A DNA stretch of 64,000 nucleotides from Carnegiea gigantea (Eukaryota; Streptophyta; Magnoliopsida; Caryophyllales; Cactaceae): contig JAKOGI010003075.1 of the NCBI GenBank assembly GCA_029747015.1, positions 1 to 64,000 of the forward strand, written 5' to 3'. Positions 61,090-64,000 of this stretch are shown here, piece after piece (within the stretch, counting starts at the first letter, position 1; each line of letters starts with the position of its first letter). Below the pieces are notes generated by a model. The model was not told the origin of the DNA. It was given only the letters and a program-made list of their open reading frames with translations, and did no database searches. The position numbers were made by a program, and so were the translations under genes.

Positions 61090-62767
61090 TGATGTGGATT
61101 TTATATGTATGTTTTAAAACCCTTTTTACTTGCAAGTGCACAAGGTTAATTGTAGACTAGCGAGTATTGGGGTGTCGATCCCGCGGGGAATAATAGTGAT
61201 TCTTAAATTTAACCTTTCCGATTATAAAGAATAATCACAATTTTATGAGTTCGATTATCAATATAATTTAAGGAACAAAAGAAGAGTAAGTGAGTAGCAA
61301 AGTAGAGAGAATTCAAATAGGAGAAAAATCTAGGACTTCGGATTTCACCTTTTATGCCAATATTAATTACTAATTCAAATGGGGATTCAATTTGTCTCTT
61401 GTTCAACCTAAGCTACAAGCATTAGGTCATAAATTAAAAAGATGATTATAATTATAAAGTGACATAATTTATCTAGTGGTTTAGTATGAATTATTCTTTT
61501 TAGACATAACTCATCTAATTTCTAGTATAAATTATTCAATTTAAACAATTATAATTTTAAGTCTAATTATATAATCATCATATTAGCCTACAAGGTCTAA
61601 TATTCATTTGAGATAGCAAATTAAACTAGTGTCATCAACATGATTAAACATTAGTATTAAAATGCATGAGTAGATGATGATCAAATGTAAACTCAAGATT
61701 ATGCAAAAGAGACAAGAACACCCCCATAAGAATTTAGCAAAATAATATTATTACCAAGGATCCATCCTAATCCTAGAATGAGTAGTTTAGCCGGCCATAG
61801 TTAGTGAAAACACCATTAGAATTGGTATATTTCACTTCCTACATCCAAACCTTATACTCAATTACACCAAATTATAAAATTTCGTAAACTCTCAAATTTG
61901 ACTCACAAATGAGATGAGAAGAGAAGGGAAAAATAGCTAACAAAGCTTATTTTCTTCTTAACCCCCCAACCCAAATGATCTTATCTTACAAAGATTCTCT
62001 CTAGAAAAATGAAAGATAGAAAAATAAGAAGATGCTTGAGTAGGAAAGTGGATGAATGTGTGTGTCTTTTTCCCTCAACTTGGCCCCTTTTATAGTGGAA
62101 AATCCACCCCTTAGGATACCCCCAAAATTAATGCAAATTAATTCCAATTAATTTGGGATGTTACATGCATGGTTATGGCTAGTCATAAGTATAATATTAA
62201 TTTGCTTAATTGCTTTGACTAGGTAAACAATTGAACATGTGGAGAATAGAGATGAAGAGTAGATGAGTTGATGTTGGCTTGGACTTGCTGGGAGGCACGA
62301 CTGGGCTGCAGCATAGGCCCACACGGAAAGAAAGGAGAGAAGGAAAAAATTAAGGGGGAGGCAGGCTAGAGCCACTGGGCCGTCAAAACAGGCCCAAACG
62401 GAGGGAGAGAAGAAGTGTGGGAATGAGGAGGAGAAAGCTGGTGCTGGGCCAGGCCTAGGCGGAGGGAAAAAAAAGAGAGAGAGAGAGAGGAGGCTGGGTT
62501 GGAGTTTGACAATGGGCCGCGATGCACAGGCCCAAGCATGGCTGCCTTGCTCTTCTTCTTTCCTTCTTTTGGGCTCTTGGACTTGGACTTTAGGCATTGC
62601 ACTTGTGAAAAATCCAATTAAAATTGAACAACTCCTCCCAAATTCTTTCATTTTATTTCTACCTGAAAATCATATAAAATATGCATTATTTTTCATAAAA
62701 ATATATTTCAAAGACATAAAAGTAGGTGTAATGAAGGAGAAAGTTATATATAATATATGAATTGTCA
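61090..62767 (-). repeat. 5' LTR of the Athila element
   Basis: Partner of 52205-53884. On the minus strand it starts TGACAATTC and ends CCACATCA. Confidence 0.95.
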
Positions 62768-62772
62768 GCTAG

Positions 62773-63640
62773 AAGCAGGCATGTTCACATTATCATATAT
62801 AGACACAGTTTCATGCACAACAATAAATACCTTCTTTTTCACAGGAAAAATATGCTCAAAGAATTTTGTATCCCTAGATTCACAAATAGAGATGTCATTC
62901 AATGACATGAATTTATATGCAACACTATTTTGGGCATAACTAATAAGCATATAATCAAAGATTTTAGGATTGATGTTTTCTCATTTCAACTCAGGCAGGG
63001 GAACTTTAGCCAAACACCCACACACCTTTAAGAAACTGAAGTTGGGGCCGTAGCCTTTCCATAGTTCATATAGGGTCTGGTCTAACCGTTTATAGGGCAT
63101 TCTATTAAGAATATAAAACGCAGATAAAATAGCTTCCCCCCCCCCCATATTATTAGAAACCCTCGAACTAAGAAGCATGACATTCATTATTTCTTTAAGA
63201 CTCTATTTTTGCATTCGGCTATACCATTCTATTGGAGAGTACGGGCTACACTGACCTCATGTATGATACCATTCTTCTTACAGAAGGTACTCAAAGAGTT
63301 AGTCTCATATACTCCACCCCTATCGATTTTAAGATGTTTGATTTTTCGGTCCAGTTGGTTTTCCACTTCTCCCTTGTATTTCAAAAATATTTCCTTAGCC
63401 TCATTTTGGACCTAAGGAGGCATACTTTGGTATATCTTTAGTGGTCATCCATAAAGCTGATGTAGTATTTTTTTTCCCCCCTCATTTGCTAACTATGTTT
63501 TTGAAGTCTGCTAGGTTCAAAAGTACTAGTTCTAGTAATTCTGTTTTTTTTACTAATAACAGGTTTGAAAGGCTTTTTAGCATATTTAGCTTCTACACAT
63601 ACAAGAAATTTAGAGAACTATTCACATAGGGAATTAAGCA
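62773..63640 (-). pseudogene. Copia integrase domain, disrupted
   Basis: Minus strand: EKWKTNWTEKSNILKS-, GVVYETNSLSTFCKKNGIIHE-like pieces, then MNVMLLSSRVSNNMGGGEAI, LNRMPYKRLDQTLYELWKGY, FLKVCGCLAKVPLP (63187-62981). Next comes ISYAQNSVAYKFMSLN, SICESRDTKFFEH and NMPASS, which runs straight into TISDSIDKPRRSKR at 52199 once the Athila insert is removed. The integrase core would cut and join host DNA. Stops and shifts inactivate it. Confidence 0.85.
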
Positions 63641-63699
63641 TATGTTCTTGAGTCGTTTTATGGAAGCAGAATTTAATATTACCTAGCCTACCATGCCAC

Positions 63700-64000
63700 A
63701 TATCAACAAACTCAGCAATATAAGCAGAAATAGAAGCATTTTCATTCATGGTATCAGATGCAAGATTAAGTACAAACAAACTTCCATTCAGGTATCAGTT
63801 CCTAACAAAGACCCCATTATGAGAGATAACGACTTTGTCATCTCCAACAATAGTTTTTAGTCCGACTTTGTTGAAAAGTATACTAGAAACCAAGTTTCTT
63901 GGAAGGGAAGGTACATACAACACATTACTTAAGGACAACAATTTGCCAGAAGTAAATATGAGAAGAATCTTCCCTTTACCCATAAGTCTAGCAATCGTAG
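63700..64000 (-). pseudogene. Copia GAG-pre-integrase/protease region, partial
   Basis: Minus strand MGKGKILLIFTSGKLLSLSN, VLYVPSLPRNLVSSILFNKVG, DDKVVISHNGVF (63983-63795), the conserved block after the copia protease. Degraded GAG-pre sequence continues to about 63640. It is cut by the window edge. Confidence 0.8.

Larger units (their letters stand above)
52205..62767 (-). mobile_element. Athila-type Ty3/Gypsy retrotransposon, near-complete
   Basis: 10.6 kb with LTRs of 1680 bp (52205-53884) and 1678 bp (61090-62767), TGATGTGG...TCA ends on the plus strand, and a perfect GCTAG target duplication (52200-52204, 62768-62772). Minus-strand order: 5' LTR, PBS, leader, gag, protease, RT, RNase H, integrase, non-coding 3' region, PPT, 3' LTR. 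The LTRs differ at about 55-60 sites by eye (roughly 3%), so it is fairly young. Three nonsense codons and two frameshifts disable gag-pol. RT and gag sequences and the AGCGCTTGTTGGGAGGC string after pol are typical of Athila. No env-like ORF is present. Confidence 0.95.
46895..64000 (-). mobile_element. Ty1/copia retrotransposon, decayed and triply interrupted; 5' part beyond window
   Basis: Minus-strand order: GAG-pre/protease region (about 64000-63700), integrase (63640-62773), then RT (52199-51010), RNase H (51010-50632 and 49230-49155), a non-coding 3' region and the 3' LTR (47515-46895). Three later insertions split it: an Athila element between 62772 and 52200, a solo LTR between 50631 and 49236, and a Mutator-like element at 47922-48913. 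Removing each insert with its TSD restores the copia reading order, which is strong support for all four boundaries. Many frameshifts and stops make it inactive. The 5' LTR lies outside the window. Confidence 0.88.

Overview
This is nuclear DNA of a flowering plant. The evidence is spliced genes with GT-AG introns, a plant-type poly(A)-binding protein, AT-rich intergenic DNA with long (TA)n tracts, and nested LTR retrotransposons of plant clades (Athila-type Ty3, Ty1/copia, a non-coding large LTR derivative), plant RTE LINEs, hAT MITEs and a Mutator-like element. I cannot name the species.

Layout. 1-5.8 kb: microsatellites and degenerate tandem repeats, no gene. 5.84-23.68 kb: one non-coding LTR retrotransposon (minus strand) with about 3.1-kb LTRs, inserted inside a minisatellite-like array. 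Its 5' LTR is split by an 8.2-kb insertion. That insertion has Helitron-like termini, carries fragments of at least two unrelated host genes (an NPH3/NPY-type BTB gene and an HHO/NIGT1-type GARP transcription factor), and is itself split by a full-length decayed RTE LINE. 25.7-33.2 kb is the gene island: a seven-exon PABP gene (+), a four-exon MRNIP-like gene (-) convergent with it, and a small single-exon membrane protein gene (-). 34.4-45.1 kb: a 5'-inverted LINE copy, a non-coding LTR element and two hAT MITEs, each with target-site duplications (TSDs). 45.8-46.4 kb: a pectate lyase pseudogene. 46.9 kb to the right edge: a decayed Ty1/copia element (-) that has taken three insertions: a Mutator-like element, a solo Athila-type LTR, and a 10.6-kb Athila element with both LTRs, PBS, PPT, gag and pol.

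Relations. Three RTE copies (full-length, 122-bp truncated inside a PABP intron, and 5'-inverted) share one 3' tail and each has its own TSD, so RTE machinery has been active here more than once. Relative ages follow from nesting: the copia is older than its three guests; the Athila copy is the youngest large element (its LTRs differ at roughly 55-60 sites by eye, about 3%). The three host genes are probably the only functional coding genes. The protein-coding calls and element boundaries rest on my own reading of translations, splice signals and TSDs; no database search was run.
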